Of a stretch of 5,358 nt of DNA, positions 1-5,358 are shown piece by piece. Location of the stretch: NCBI GenBank assembly GCA_029210905.1, contig JARGGF010000399.1:1-5358 (forward strand), read 5' to 3'. The notes under the pieces were generated by a model. That model was not told where the DNA came from. It was given only the letters and a program-made list of their open reading frames with translations, and did no database searches. Every line of letters begins with the position of its first letter. The stretch's first letter is position 1. The stretch comes from Bacteroidales bacterium (GTDB lineage Bacteria > Bacteroidota > Bacteroidia > Bacteroidales > NBLH01). The position numbers and the translations under genes were made by a program.

Positions 1-332
1 AAAAACTTGCCTGCAGCTTGCATAAAAATCATCCCGTCAACTCCTCCAATTGGATGATTAGATGCCAAAATATATCTTCCGGTTTTTGGAACATTTTCTC
101 CTCCTAAAATCGTAGTTTCTATGTTGAAATAATCCAAAACGGCATCCACAAATGCCAGACCCTCAAGATCTTTGAAGGTTTGCATAATGTGGTTTAGTTC
201 GTCCTGGTGTATGATTTTTTTGAGATAACTTAATACAAATCCAGGCAGTAATCTATATAAACTTGGATTTTTTGACTTTAAAACTTTATCAAGATCCAAA
301 AACAATTCATTGGTATGTTCTTGTTTAATCAT
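1..332 (-). CDS. PlsC-like lysophospholipid acyltransferase, N-terminal part (runs off left edge)
   Basis: Reading the minus strand from the ATG at 332-330 gives 110 open codons to the window edge; an in-frame stop lies at 356-354 and no earlier ATG is present. The protein begins MIKQEHTNEL. Residues 1-80 form a mostly helical N-terminal region, and the acyltransferase active-site block follows at about 88-101: ILASNHPIGGVDGM, with catalytic His93 and Asp99. The spacing is H-x5-D rather than the textbook H-x4-D of PlsC; from memory, NHPxGxxDG is the usual form of a PlsC subgroup common in Bacteroidota and in aminolipid-type O-acyltransferases. Proteins of this superfamily transfer an acyl chain from acyl-ACP or acyl-CoA to a lyso-lipid at the inner membrane. 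Whether the acceptor is lysophosphatidic acid or a lyso-aminolipid cannot be told, because the acceptor-binding half is outside the window. The gene is divergent from the dcw operon and has its own promoter-like sequence at 450-422. Confidence 0.8.
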   Translation of the reverse strand, partial: MIKQEHTNELFLDLDKVLKSKNPSLYRLLPGFVLSYLKKIIHQDELNHIMQTFKDLEGLAFVDAVLDYFNIETTILGGENVPKTGRYILASNHPIGGVDGMIFMQAAGKF

Positions 333-421
333 TTTAAGCGTATTTTTTTGTAATTATAACAATTTCTTTAAAAAAATAAAATAAAAGTCGCAGATTTTAG
401 TGCAGGTAACCTTTCATTTTG

Positions 422-453
422 CAAACATATATTTTTTTGCCTGGTCAATCAAA
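422..453 (-). promoter_or_regulatory. Candidate Bacteroidota sigma-70-type promoter for the acyltransferase gene
   Basis: On the minus strand a TTTG (453-450) is followed after 20 bases by TATGTTTG (429-422). This is a full match to the TTTG -33 and TAnnTTTG -7 elements known for Bacteroides and Flavobacterium, within the usual spacing. Transcription would start near 416, giving a leader of about 85 bases before the ATG at 332. The -33 TTTG sits at the end of a T-run, so its register is less certain than that of the -7 element. Confidence 0.6.
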
Positions 454-470
454 AAAATTACACTCCTCAC

Positions 471-492
471 TAAAGATTAAAAACAATCTTTA
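471..492. repeat. Perfect 8-bp inverted repeat between the divergent promoters
   Basis: TAAAGATT (471-478) and AATCTTTA (485-492) are exact reverse complements separated by six bases. The dyad is AT-rich and lies between the two divergent promoter candidates, immediately upstream of the right-facing -33 element at 494. It could be an operator for a dimeric regulator or a chance palindrome in AT-rich DNA. It is not at the end of any gene, so a terminator role is unlikely. Confidence 0.5.
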
Positions 493-493
493 A

Positions 494-524
494 TTTGCTG
501 GATATCAGGATACTTATAAGATTG
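494..524 (+). promoter_or_regulatory. Candidate promoter of the mraZ-dcw operon
   Basis: TTTG at 494-497 is followed after 19 bases by TAAGATTG at 517-524, which matches seven of eight positions of the Bacteroidota -7 element TAnnTTTG (A instead of T at the fifth position). Transcription would start near 529-531, giving a leader of about 100 bases that includes the whole repeat array at 544-593. Placement of the promoter just upstream of the MraZ-type repeats agrees with the arrangement described for E. coli. A second partial -7 match, TAACTTTA at 529-536, has no suitably spaced TTG. Confidence 0.42.
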
Positions 525-543
525 TGAATAACTTTATTATAAG

Positions 544-593
544 AAAGTGTTAAATTGTGGGGGATTGTGGGAAAAAATGTCAAATTTTGGAAA
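544..593 (+). promoter_or_regulatory. Putative MraZ operator: five phased 10-bp repeats
   Basis: Five consecutive decamers can be aligned without gaps: AAAGTGTTAA (544), ATTGTGGGGG (554), ATTGTGGGAA (564), AAAATGTCAA (574) and ATTTTGGAAA (584). Each begins with A and has TG at positions 5-6. Repeats 2 and 3 contain exact TGGGN cores (558-562 and 568-572) separated by five bases, which is the spacing described for E. coli MraZ targets; the AAAGTG start of repeat 1 resembles the Mycoplasma MraZ box. Repeats 1, 4 and 5 are degenerate. The period does not continue on either side: the TG is missing at 538 and at 598. The array lies 36 bases upstream of the mraZ ATG and downstream of the predicted start site, so binding here would repress or modulate the whole operon, including mraZ itself. 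Binding by this MraZ is inferred. Confidence 0.78.
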
Positions 594-629
594 ATTATCT
601 ATAATTTTACCGATTGAAAAAGGTATAAA

Positions 630-1085
630 ATGCAAAGTTTCATTGGCGATTATATATGTAAAATTGACCCAAAAGGGAGGGTTTTGCTGCCATCAGCTTT
701 TAAAAAGCAGATGCCGGACAATACCCGTGATACCTTTGTGTTAAAAAAAGACATCTATGAAAAATGCCTGATCCTTTATACCATAGAAGAATGGGAAAAA
801 CAAAACGAACAGCTGCGGTCAAAACTGAATCCATACAACAAAGAGCATAGCAAATTGTTAAGGGCTTATTACCGGGGAACTGCTGAAGTTACTCTGGATT
901 CAAGCAACAGGCTGTTGTTACCAAAACGATTGTTGGAACTGGCGCAAATTGACAAAGAAATTTGTATGTCGGGCCAGGATAAAAAAATAGAAATTTGGTC
1001 AAAAGAATTGTACAATTCCATTGCCATTGATGAACAGGAGTTTGAAGATTTGGCAGATAAAATACTCGGTAAAATTGATAACTAA
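630..1085 (+). CDS. mraZ: MraZ, transcriptional regulator of the dcw operon
   Basis: This 151-residue protein has the usual MraZ length and two SpoVT/AbrB-like halves. The first carries the signature at residues 4-21 (FIGDYICKIDPKGRVLLP) with the conserved D-x3-R at Asp13-Arg17. The second repeats it at about 86-97 (VTLDSSNRLLLP) with Asp90-Arg94. MraZ proteins form ring-shaped oligomers that bind short direct repeats upstream of their own gene and control transcription of the division and wall genes behind it; they act on nucleoid DNA in the cytoplasm. The ATG at 630 is chosen because the family consensus starts at once after it. A weak purine-rich AAAGG (619-623) sits six bases upstream, the only SD-like sequence seen among the genes here. 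The repeat array at 544-593 is the likely target. The gene is first in the operon, 31 bases before rsmH. Confidence 0.96.
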   Translation: MQSFIGDYICKIDPKGRVLLPSAFKKQMPDNTRDTFVLKKDIYEKCLILYTIEEWEKQNEQLRSKLNPYNKEHSKLLRAYYRGTAEVTLDSSNRLLLPKRLLELAQIDKEICMSGQDKKIEIWSKELYNSIAIDEQEFEDLADKILGKIDN

Positions 1086-1116
1086 GACAATTAATAATGA
1101 CATAATACACTAAAAA

Positions 1117-2016
1117 ATGGTCAATTATCACATACCCGCACTTTTGCAGGAAAGCATTTCTGGCTTAAACATTAAGCCAGATGGTGTGTATGTTGACGTA
1201 ACTTTTGGCGGAGGAGGTCATTCCCGGGAAATATTAAAGCCCCTAAATACAGGAAAATTAATTGCCTTTGATCAGGACAAAGATGCTTTCAAGAATACTA
1301 TAGAAGACAATAATTTTATGCTGATTCATAGCAATTACAGATACATTAAAAATTTTCTGCGTTTTTATGGTTTCAATAAAGTAGATGGAATTCTTGCTGA
1401 TTTAGGAATTTCATTCCATCAGGTGGATGATGCTTCAAGGGGATTTTCTTTCAAATCGGATGCAGCCATTGACATGAGAATGAACAATATAGCCGAAAAA
1501 ACGGCAGCTGACATTTTAAATGAATACAGTGAAAAGGAGCTACTTAAGGTTTTTAAGGAATACGGCGAATTAAAAAATGCCTGGCAGATTACAAAAAAGA
1601 TTATTGAAAACAGAAAACAGCAACCATTTAAAAGAATCAACCAGCTGATAAGTGCCATTGAAAACATGGCACCAAAAAAATTCGAAAATAAATTTTATGC
1701 TAAGGTTTTTCAGGCATTAAGAATTGAGGTAAATGGTGAAATGGAAGCCCTAAAGGAGTTTCTTGAATCTACAACAAAGCTTTTAAATCCAAATGGAAGG
1801 CTGGTGATAATAAGCTATCATTCGCTCGAAGACCGTATTGTAAAAAACTTTATTCGCAGTGGAAATGTTAATGGAACAATAGAAAAGGATGTTTATGGAA
1901 ATTTTGAGACTCCATTTAAACAAATAAACAAAAAAATTATCATCCCTTCGGAGGCGGAGGTAAATGAAAATCCCCGCTCACGAAGTGCAAAATTAAGAAT
2001 AGCCGAAAAAATTTAA
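1117..2016 (+). CDS. rsmH: RsmH (MraW), 16S rRNA m4C1402 N4-methyltransferase
   Basis: The 299-residue protein is full length for RsmH. It opens with the family start MVNYHIPALLQES, then the SAM-binding glycine-rich loop at 26-36 (VDVTFGGGGHS), the acidic strand end FDQD at 51-54, the catalytic-region block ADLGIS at 94-99 followed by HQVDDASRGFSF at 101-112, ISYHSLEDR at 232-240, and the C-terminal signature NPRSRSAKLR at 285-294. RsmH uses S-adenosylmethionine to methylate N4 of C1402 (E. coli numbering) in the decoding centre of 16S rRNA; RsmI adds the ribose methyl to the same base. The usual second serine of the DLGxSS motif is Phe100 here, a minor difference. The gene has no SD; its ATG follows an A-run. 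Its place right after mraZ is the near-universal arrangement of this pair. Confidence 0.97.
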   Translation: MVNYHIPALLQESISGLNIKPDGVYVDVTFGGGGHSREILKPLNTGKLIAFDQDKDAFKNTIEDNNFMLIHSNYRYIKNFLRFYGFNKVDGILADLGISFHQVDDASRGFSFKSDAAIDMRMNNIAEKTAADILNEYSEKELLKVFKEYGELKNAWQITKKIIENRKQQPFKRINQLISAIENMAPKKFENKFYAKVFQALRIEVNGEMEALKEFLESTTKLLNPNGRLVIISYHSLEDRIVKNFIRSGNVNGTIEKDVYGNFETPFKQINKKIIIPSEAEVNENPRSRSAKLRIAEKI

Positions 2017-2028
2017 ACTAATAATAAA

Positions 2029-2388
2029 TTGGAAGCAAGCAATCAAACAGAAACACAAAAAAAGGCAAATTTTAATATAAAACAATTTCTAAGTGGTAAC
2101 ATCCTTGTTCAGGAATCAATTAGAAAGCATTTGTGGTATATTTTATTTGTAGTGCTTTTGTCTGTAATCTATATCAACAACAAATATAAAACAGAAAGTA
2201 TACTGGTTGACATAATCAGGTTACAGGGTGAAGTAAAGGAACTGCGTGACAGATCAGTAAGCTATGCCTCTGAATTAATGTCAATAAGCAGAGAATCGGA
2301 AGTACTAAAAATTATTGAGAGAAAGAATGTTGACTTAAAGGAGTTAAAATTGCCTCCTCAGAAAATAGTAGTGAAAAAAAATTATTAA
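2029..2388 (+). CDS. ftsL: FtsL-like divisome membrane protein (TTG start)
   Basis: This 119-residue bitopic protein has a polar cytoplasmic N-terminus (1-33), one membrane segment at about 35-50 (LWYILFVVLLSVIYIN), and a periplasmic part predicted to be a coiled coil at about 55-102 (heptad-like spacing in IIRLQGEVKELRD and following), ending in a short basic tail. This is the form of the Bacteroidota FtsL-like family, recognisable by the FLSGNILVQESIRKH block at 20-34. Such proteins take the FtsL position and are thought to act with FtsB/FtsQ-type partners to recruit and activate FtsW-FtsI. Sequence similarity to E. coli FtsL is low, so the assignment rests on topology, size and location between rsmH and ftsI. 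The start must be TTG at 2029: the frame is closed by the rsmH stop (2014-2016) twelve bases upstream, and the first in-frame ATG lies beyond the membrane segment. It overlaps ftsI by one base (TAATG). Confidence 0.88.
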   Translation: MEASNQTETQKKANFNIKQFLSGNILVQESIRKHLWYILFVVLLSVIYINNKYKTESILVDIIRLQGEVKELRDRSVSYASELMSISRESEVLKIIERKNVDLKELKLPPQKIVVKKNY

Positions 2389-4511
2389 TGGATGTAAAAA
2401 AAGACATAGTATTTCGCTTAAGTACGGTTTATATTATTGCGGCCATTATTGCTTTGACCATAGTTGGGCGCATCTTACAACTTCAGTTTCTTCAAAACGA
2501 CAAGTATGAGCAAGCTGCAGAAGAAGTTCAGTACAAAACAGTAATAAGCAATCCGGAGCGTGGTGACATTTGTGCCTATGATGGAAAAGTACTAGCCACA
2601 TCCCAACCCTTTTTTGAAATAAGAATGGATTTAGCCAGTGAGGCACTAAGTCCTGATACCTTTAATTTATATATTGGCCCATTGGCAGATTCATTGTCGA
2701 AAATATTTCCTGAAAAAAACAGGGAAGCCCATTTCAGTGAGTTAATGGCTGCCAGACTAAGAAAAGAAAGGTTTTACCTGGTTAAACAAGAAGTTAACTA
2801 TTTACAATACAAGAGACTAAGCCAATTTCCAATATTCAGGCTAGGCCAGTTTAAAGGCGGATTTATTGCCATAAAGAAAAGTAAACGTATTTTACCATAC
2901 GGCGAATTGGCTGCAAGAACAATTGGCTCTTTAACACAAGGTAAATATATTGGAATAGAAGGCTATTTTAACGCCGATCTTCAAGGAAAAGAAAGTGTTA
3001 AATTACTTAAAAAGATATCTCAAAACTGGATTCCCATTGCCACCGAAGAATCTTTTCAGGCATTAAGCGGAAAAGATATTATCACAACTATTGACATCAA
3101 CTATCAGGATTTTGCACATCACGCCTTGCTTAATCAATTAAAAGCCTACAATGCAGACACAGGAATAGTAATTTTAATGGAAGTAAAAACCGGTGAAATA
3201 AAAGCCATTGTAAACTTAATGCGCAGTTCGCGCGGGGGTTACATTGAGGGTTATAATCACGCCATCGGTGGTGCTATTGAGCCTGGTTCAACTTTTAAAT
3301 TAGCCTCGCTTATGGTAGCGCTGGAGGATGGTTATATACATCTGAATGACAGTATACAAACTGGCAATGGTTATGTTAAAATACATGGATTTTCAATCAG
3401 GGAAGCTTCCGGGCATGGTTACGGTAAACTTTCTGTAAAGCAAGTACTTGAAAAATCGTCAAATGTTGGAACCTCAATGCTTATTTACAATTATTATAAA
3501 AATAATCCTAAAAAGTTTGTAAACCGACTTTATTCGATGGATTTGGATAAAAAATTAGGTATTGAAGTTAAAGGTGAGCCTACTCCTTCAATCAAATATC
3601 CTGGAGATCCTCTTTGGTCTGGTATTTCACTGCCGCAAATGGCCATTGGATACGAGCTATTACTCACTCCTCTGCAAATTTTAAATTTTTATAATGCGGT
3701 AGCAAATGATGGAGTAATGGTAAAGCCAAGAATAATTAAAGCCATTAGAGAGCATGGGAAAATAATACAAGAGTTTCATACCCAGATAATTAATCCTTCC
3801 ATTTGTTCAAAACCTACCATTCAAAAGGCAAAACAAATGCTTGAAGGTGTGATAGAAAATGGAACGGCTAAAAACATTTCGGATGCACCGTATAAAATTG
3901 CCGGGAAAACTGGTACTGCTCAAGTGGCAAGTGGAACAAGCGGGTACCATGACAACAATGCAAAGGTGATGGCGCATTTTGGCTCCTTTGCAGGTTATTT
4001 TCCAGCAGACGATCCAAAATATTCATGCATTGTCGTTATTAAAACCAATGATAGCCATCATTTTTACGGGAATATCATTGCAGCTCCTGTTTTTCGGGAA
4101 ATTGCTGATAAAGTATATGCATCCAGTCCAAACATGCGCAAAGAAATAAGTCCTGACACCAACGGCGAACTGGCTCTAAAAGAGGTCCCATATTCAAAAG
4201 ACGGGAACATAAGAGACCTTGATATTGTTTACAATGAGCTAAGAATCCCGGTAAAAGGGAGAGATAAAATTCGTTCTGCATGGATAGTAACAAGCGAGTT
4301 GAACAAAATAATTGAATATCAAAACCGGATGGTTTATAGAAATAAGGTGCCAATGGTAGTTGGAATGGGTCTAAAAGATGCAGTTTATCTCATGGAAAGC
4401 GTTGGTTTAAAGGTGGTTGTTAAAGGGCGTGGAATAATTAAGGAACAATCAATTGAAGCTGGCACTCTTGTTAAAAAAAATCAAACAGTTGTTTTAAGTC
4501 TGGATACATGA
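2388..4511 (+). CDS. ftsI: FtsI/PBP3-type septal peptidoglycan transpeptidase with C-terminal PASTA domain
   Basis: This 707-residue class B penicillin-binding protein cross-links septal peptidoglycan in the periplasm. It has a short cytoplasmic N-terminus, a membrane anchor at about 13-29 (TVYIIAAIIALTIVGRI), and a PBP dimerisation domain from about 54 to 205, starting NPERGDI and including the GIEGYF motif. The transpeptidase domain spans about 245-580 and has all three active-site motifs: SxxK at Ser301-Lys304 (EPGSTFK), SxN at Ser357-Asn359 (KSSNVGTS) and KTG at Lys507-Gly509 (GKTGTAQ). The domain closes with YGNIIAAPVFREIA. After a linker of about 70 residues a single PASTA domain occupies about 654-707 (VPMVVGMGLKDAV onward), which is common in Bacteroidota FtsI. 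The ATG overlaps the ftsL stop by one base and there is no SD, so it is probably translated by coupling. It could be called a generic PBP2 by homology, but the dcw position supports FtsI. Confidence 0.96.
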   Translation: MDVKKDIVFRLSTVYIIAAIIALTIVGRILQLQFLQNDKYEQAAEEVQYKTVISNPERGDICAYDGKVLATSQPFFEIRMDLASEALSPDTFNLYIGPLADSLSKIFPEKNREAHFSELMAARLRKERFYLVKQEVNYLQYKRLSQFPIFRLGQFKGGFIAIKKSKRILPYGELAARTIGSLTQGKYIGIEGYFNADLQGKESVKLLKKISQNWIPIATEESFQALSGKDIITTIDINYQDFAHHALLNQLKAYNADTGIVILMEVKTGEIKAIVNLMRSSRGGYIEGYNHAIGGAIEPGSTFKLASLMVALEDGYIHLNDSIQTGNGYVKIHGFSIREASGHGYGKLSVKQVLEKSSNVGTSMLIYNYYKNNPKKFVNRLYSMDLDKKLGIEVKGEPTPSIKYPGDPLWSGISLPQMAIGYELLLTPLQILNFYNAVANDGVMVKPRIIKAIREHGKIIQEFHTQIINPSICSKPTIQKAKQMLEGVIENGTAKNISDAPYKIAGKTGTAQVASGTSGYHDNNAKVMAHFGSFAGYFPADDPKYSCIVVIKTNDSHHFYGNIIAAPVFREIADKVYASSPNMRKEISPDTNGELALKEVPYSKDGNIRDLDIVYNELRIPVKGRDKIRSAWIVTSELNKIIEYQNRMVYRNKVPMVVGMGLKDAVYLMESVGLKVVVKGRGIIKEQSIEAGTLVKKNQTVVLSLDT

Positions 4512-5358
4512 TGGTACTCAACGAAATATTAGCAGGTATAGAAGTTTTTGAATGTTTTGGCAAATTAGAATCAAAAATTTCAGGATTAGAAATTGATTCA
4601 AGGTCAGTTCAGGAGAATTATGCTTTTATTGCAACTAAAGGTACGGTTTCAGATGGGCACCAATTCATTGACAAAGCCATTGAAAATGGTGCAACAACAA
4701 TTATATGTGAAATTCCTCCATCGGAATTAATTAAAAAAGTAAATTATATAATTATTGAAGATACAGCGAAGGCTTTACCTAAAATTGCTGCAAATTATTT
4801 TGGAAACCCGGCAGACAAACTTAAAATTATTGGTGTTACCGGAACCAATGGAAAAACAACTGTTGCCAGTTTGCTCTATACACTCTTTAATAAATCAGGT
4901 CATCCTTCCGGTCTCATTTCAACGGTTGCCTATTATATTGGAAATAAAGTTCAAAAATCTACTCATACTACACCTAATACGCTAATTTTGAATTCATTAT
5001 TCGCCGAAATGGTGAAAGAAGGCTGTAGCTTTTGTTTTATGGAGGTCAGTTCTCATGCCATCGATCAGAACAGGATAGAAGGTATTAACTTCACTGGGGC
5101 AATATTTACAAATTTGACTCACGATCACCTCGATTATCATAAAACATTTAAAGATTACCTGAATGTTAAGAAAAAATTGTTTGATAATCTTTCAACAGAT
5201 GCATTTGCCTTATCAAATATTGATGATAAAAATGGCAAAGTGATTTTGCAGAATACCAAAGCAAAAAAACATACCTTCTCATGCAGGTCAGACGCTGATT
5301 TTAAAAGTAAAGCTATTGAAATTCATATCGATGGAACCCTTATAAAAATGGGAAATAC
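4508..5358 (+). CDS. murE: MurE, UDP-MurNAc-L-Ala-D-Glu ligase adding the third amino acid (C-terminus cut by window edge)
   Basis: The frame is open for 283 codons to the right edge, roughly 58 percent of a usual MurE of about 480-490 residues. The N-terminal UDP-substrate domain shows ISGLEIDSRSV at 24-34 and DGHQF at 49-53. The ATP-binding loop GTNGKTT is at 112-118, the substrate contact THTTPNT at 152-158, EVSSHAIDQNR at 179-189, and NLTHDHLDYHKT at 202-213 followed by YLNVKKKLF (217-225), where Lys221 aligns with the carbamylated lysine of Mur ligases. MurE joins a third residue, usually meso-diaminopimelate in Gram-negatives, to UDP-MurNAc-L-Ala-D-Glu in the cytoplasm using ATP. The DNPR-type motif that would confirm diaminopimelate lies beyond the edge. 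Two adjacent in-frame ATGs (4508 and 4511) are both possible starts: the first overlaps the ftsI stop by four bases (ATGA), the second by one. There is no SD, so coupling to ftsI is likely. Confidence 0.95.
   Translation, partial: MMVLNEILAGIEVFECFGKLESKISGLEIDSRSVQENYAFIATKGTVSDGHQFIDKAIENGATTIICEIPPSELIKKVNYIIIEDTAKALPKIAANYFGNPADKLKIIGVTGTNGKTTVASLLYTLFNKSGHPSGLISTVAYYIGNKVQKSTHTTPNTLILNSLFAEMVKEGCSFCFMEVSSHAIDQNRIEGINFTGAIFTNLTHDHLDYHKTFKDYLNVKKKLFDNLSTDAFALSNIDDKNGKVILQNTKAKKHTFSCRSDADFKSKAIEIHIDGTLIKMGN

Larger units (their letters stand above)
333..629. other. Divergent intergenic regulatory region between acyltransferase and mraZ
   Basis: This 297-bp AT-rich gap separates two divergently transcribed genes and holds no convincing coding frame. 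From left to right it contains the leader of the acyltransferase gene (333 to about 416), the left-facing promoter candidate (422-453), a perfect 8-bp inverted repeat (471-492), the right-facing promoter candidate (494-524), the five-repeat MraZ-type array (544-593) and the remaining mraZ leader (594-629). No rho-independent terminator is expected or seen, since both flanking genes point away from the gap. Confidence 0.85.

Noticed and set aside
471..500. Stem-loop as a transcription terminator
   Set aside because: Both neighbouring genes are transcribed away from it, the stem is only A/T-rich, and no T-tract follows directly.
529..536. TAACTTTA as the -7 element for mraZ
   Set aside because: It matches seven of eight positions, but the nearest upstream TTTG (494-497) is 31 bases away, too far; TAAGATTG at 517-524 has proper spacing.
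582..589. AAATTTTG as a -7 promoter element for mraZ
   Set aside because: It misses the first T of TAnnTTTG, has no TTG at normal spacing (gaps of 14 and 24 bases instead), and is explained as part of the last MraZ-type repeat.
547..744. Open frame starting with GTG and overlapping the start of mraZ
   Set aside because: It begins inside the MraZ-type repeats and runs out of frame through the well-supported mraZ start; the product resembles no family I know.
889..1131. Minus-strand open frame opposite the end of mraZ and start of rsmH
   Set aside because: It lies antisense to two conserved genes and its translation has no recognisable domain.
1419..1667. Minus-strand open frame opposite rsmH with hydrophobic stretches
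   Set aside because: The hydrophobic look comes from reading the complement of lysine- and glutamate-rich codons; rsmH on the other strand is unambiguous.
2446..2646. Minus-strand open frame opposite the ftsI N-terminus
   Set aside because: It is antisense to a conserved coding region and has no start context or domain.
4075..4353. Minus-strand open frame opposite the ftsI linker
   Set aside because: The ftsI frame is continuous here into its PASTA domain; the antisense product is not recognisable.
4755..4985. Plus-strand open frame inside murE
   Set aside because: It is out of frame with the Mur ligase P-loop and substrate motifs that identify the true frame.

Overview
The window is AT-rich and carries the start of a division and cell-wall (dcw) cluster in the order mraZ, rsmH, ftsL-like, ftsI (with PASTA domain), murE. 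This order, the FtsL-like protein type, the PASTA-tailed class B PBP, the near absence of Shine-Dalgarno sequences and the match of upstream motifs to the TTTG / TAnnTTTG promoter type all point to the phylum Bacteroidota. I cannot name a genus from this sequence.

Layout. Positions 1-332 (minus strand) hold the N-terminal 110 codons of a PlsC-like lysophospholipid acyltransferase that runs off the left edge. Positions 333-629 are a divergent intergenic region. It holds a good Bacteroidota-type promoter pointing left (450-422), a small AT-rich perfect dyad (471-492), a weaker promoter pointing right (494-524), and a 50-bp array of five 10-bp repeats (544-593) that fits an MraZ operator. From 630 to the right edge all genes lie on the plus strand and are tightly packed: mraZ (630-1085), rsmH (1117-2016), an ftsL-like gene with a TTG start (2029-2388), ftsI (2388-4511), and murE (from 4508, cut by the right edge after 283 codons).

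How the genes fit together. MraZ is the expected autoregulator of the operon, acting on the repeats upstream of its own gene. RsmH methylates 16S rRNA. The FtsL-like protein and FtsI are divisome membrane proteins, FtsI being the septal transpeptidase. MurE makes the UDP-MurNAc-tripeptide precursor. The one-base overlap ftsL/ftsI and the four-base (or one-base) overlap ftsI/murE suggest translational coupling. The acyltransferase is transcribed away from the cluster, and nothing ties it to division.

The genes are ordinary core genes. The most informative non-coding signal is the phased MraZ-type repeat array. I found no mobile element, CRISPR array, tRNA or rRNA, and no evidence of a new system.
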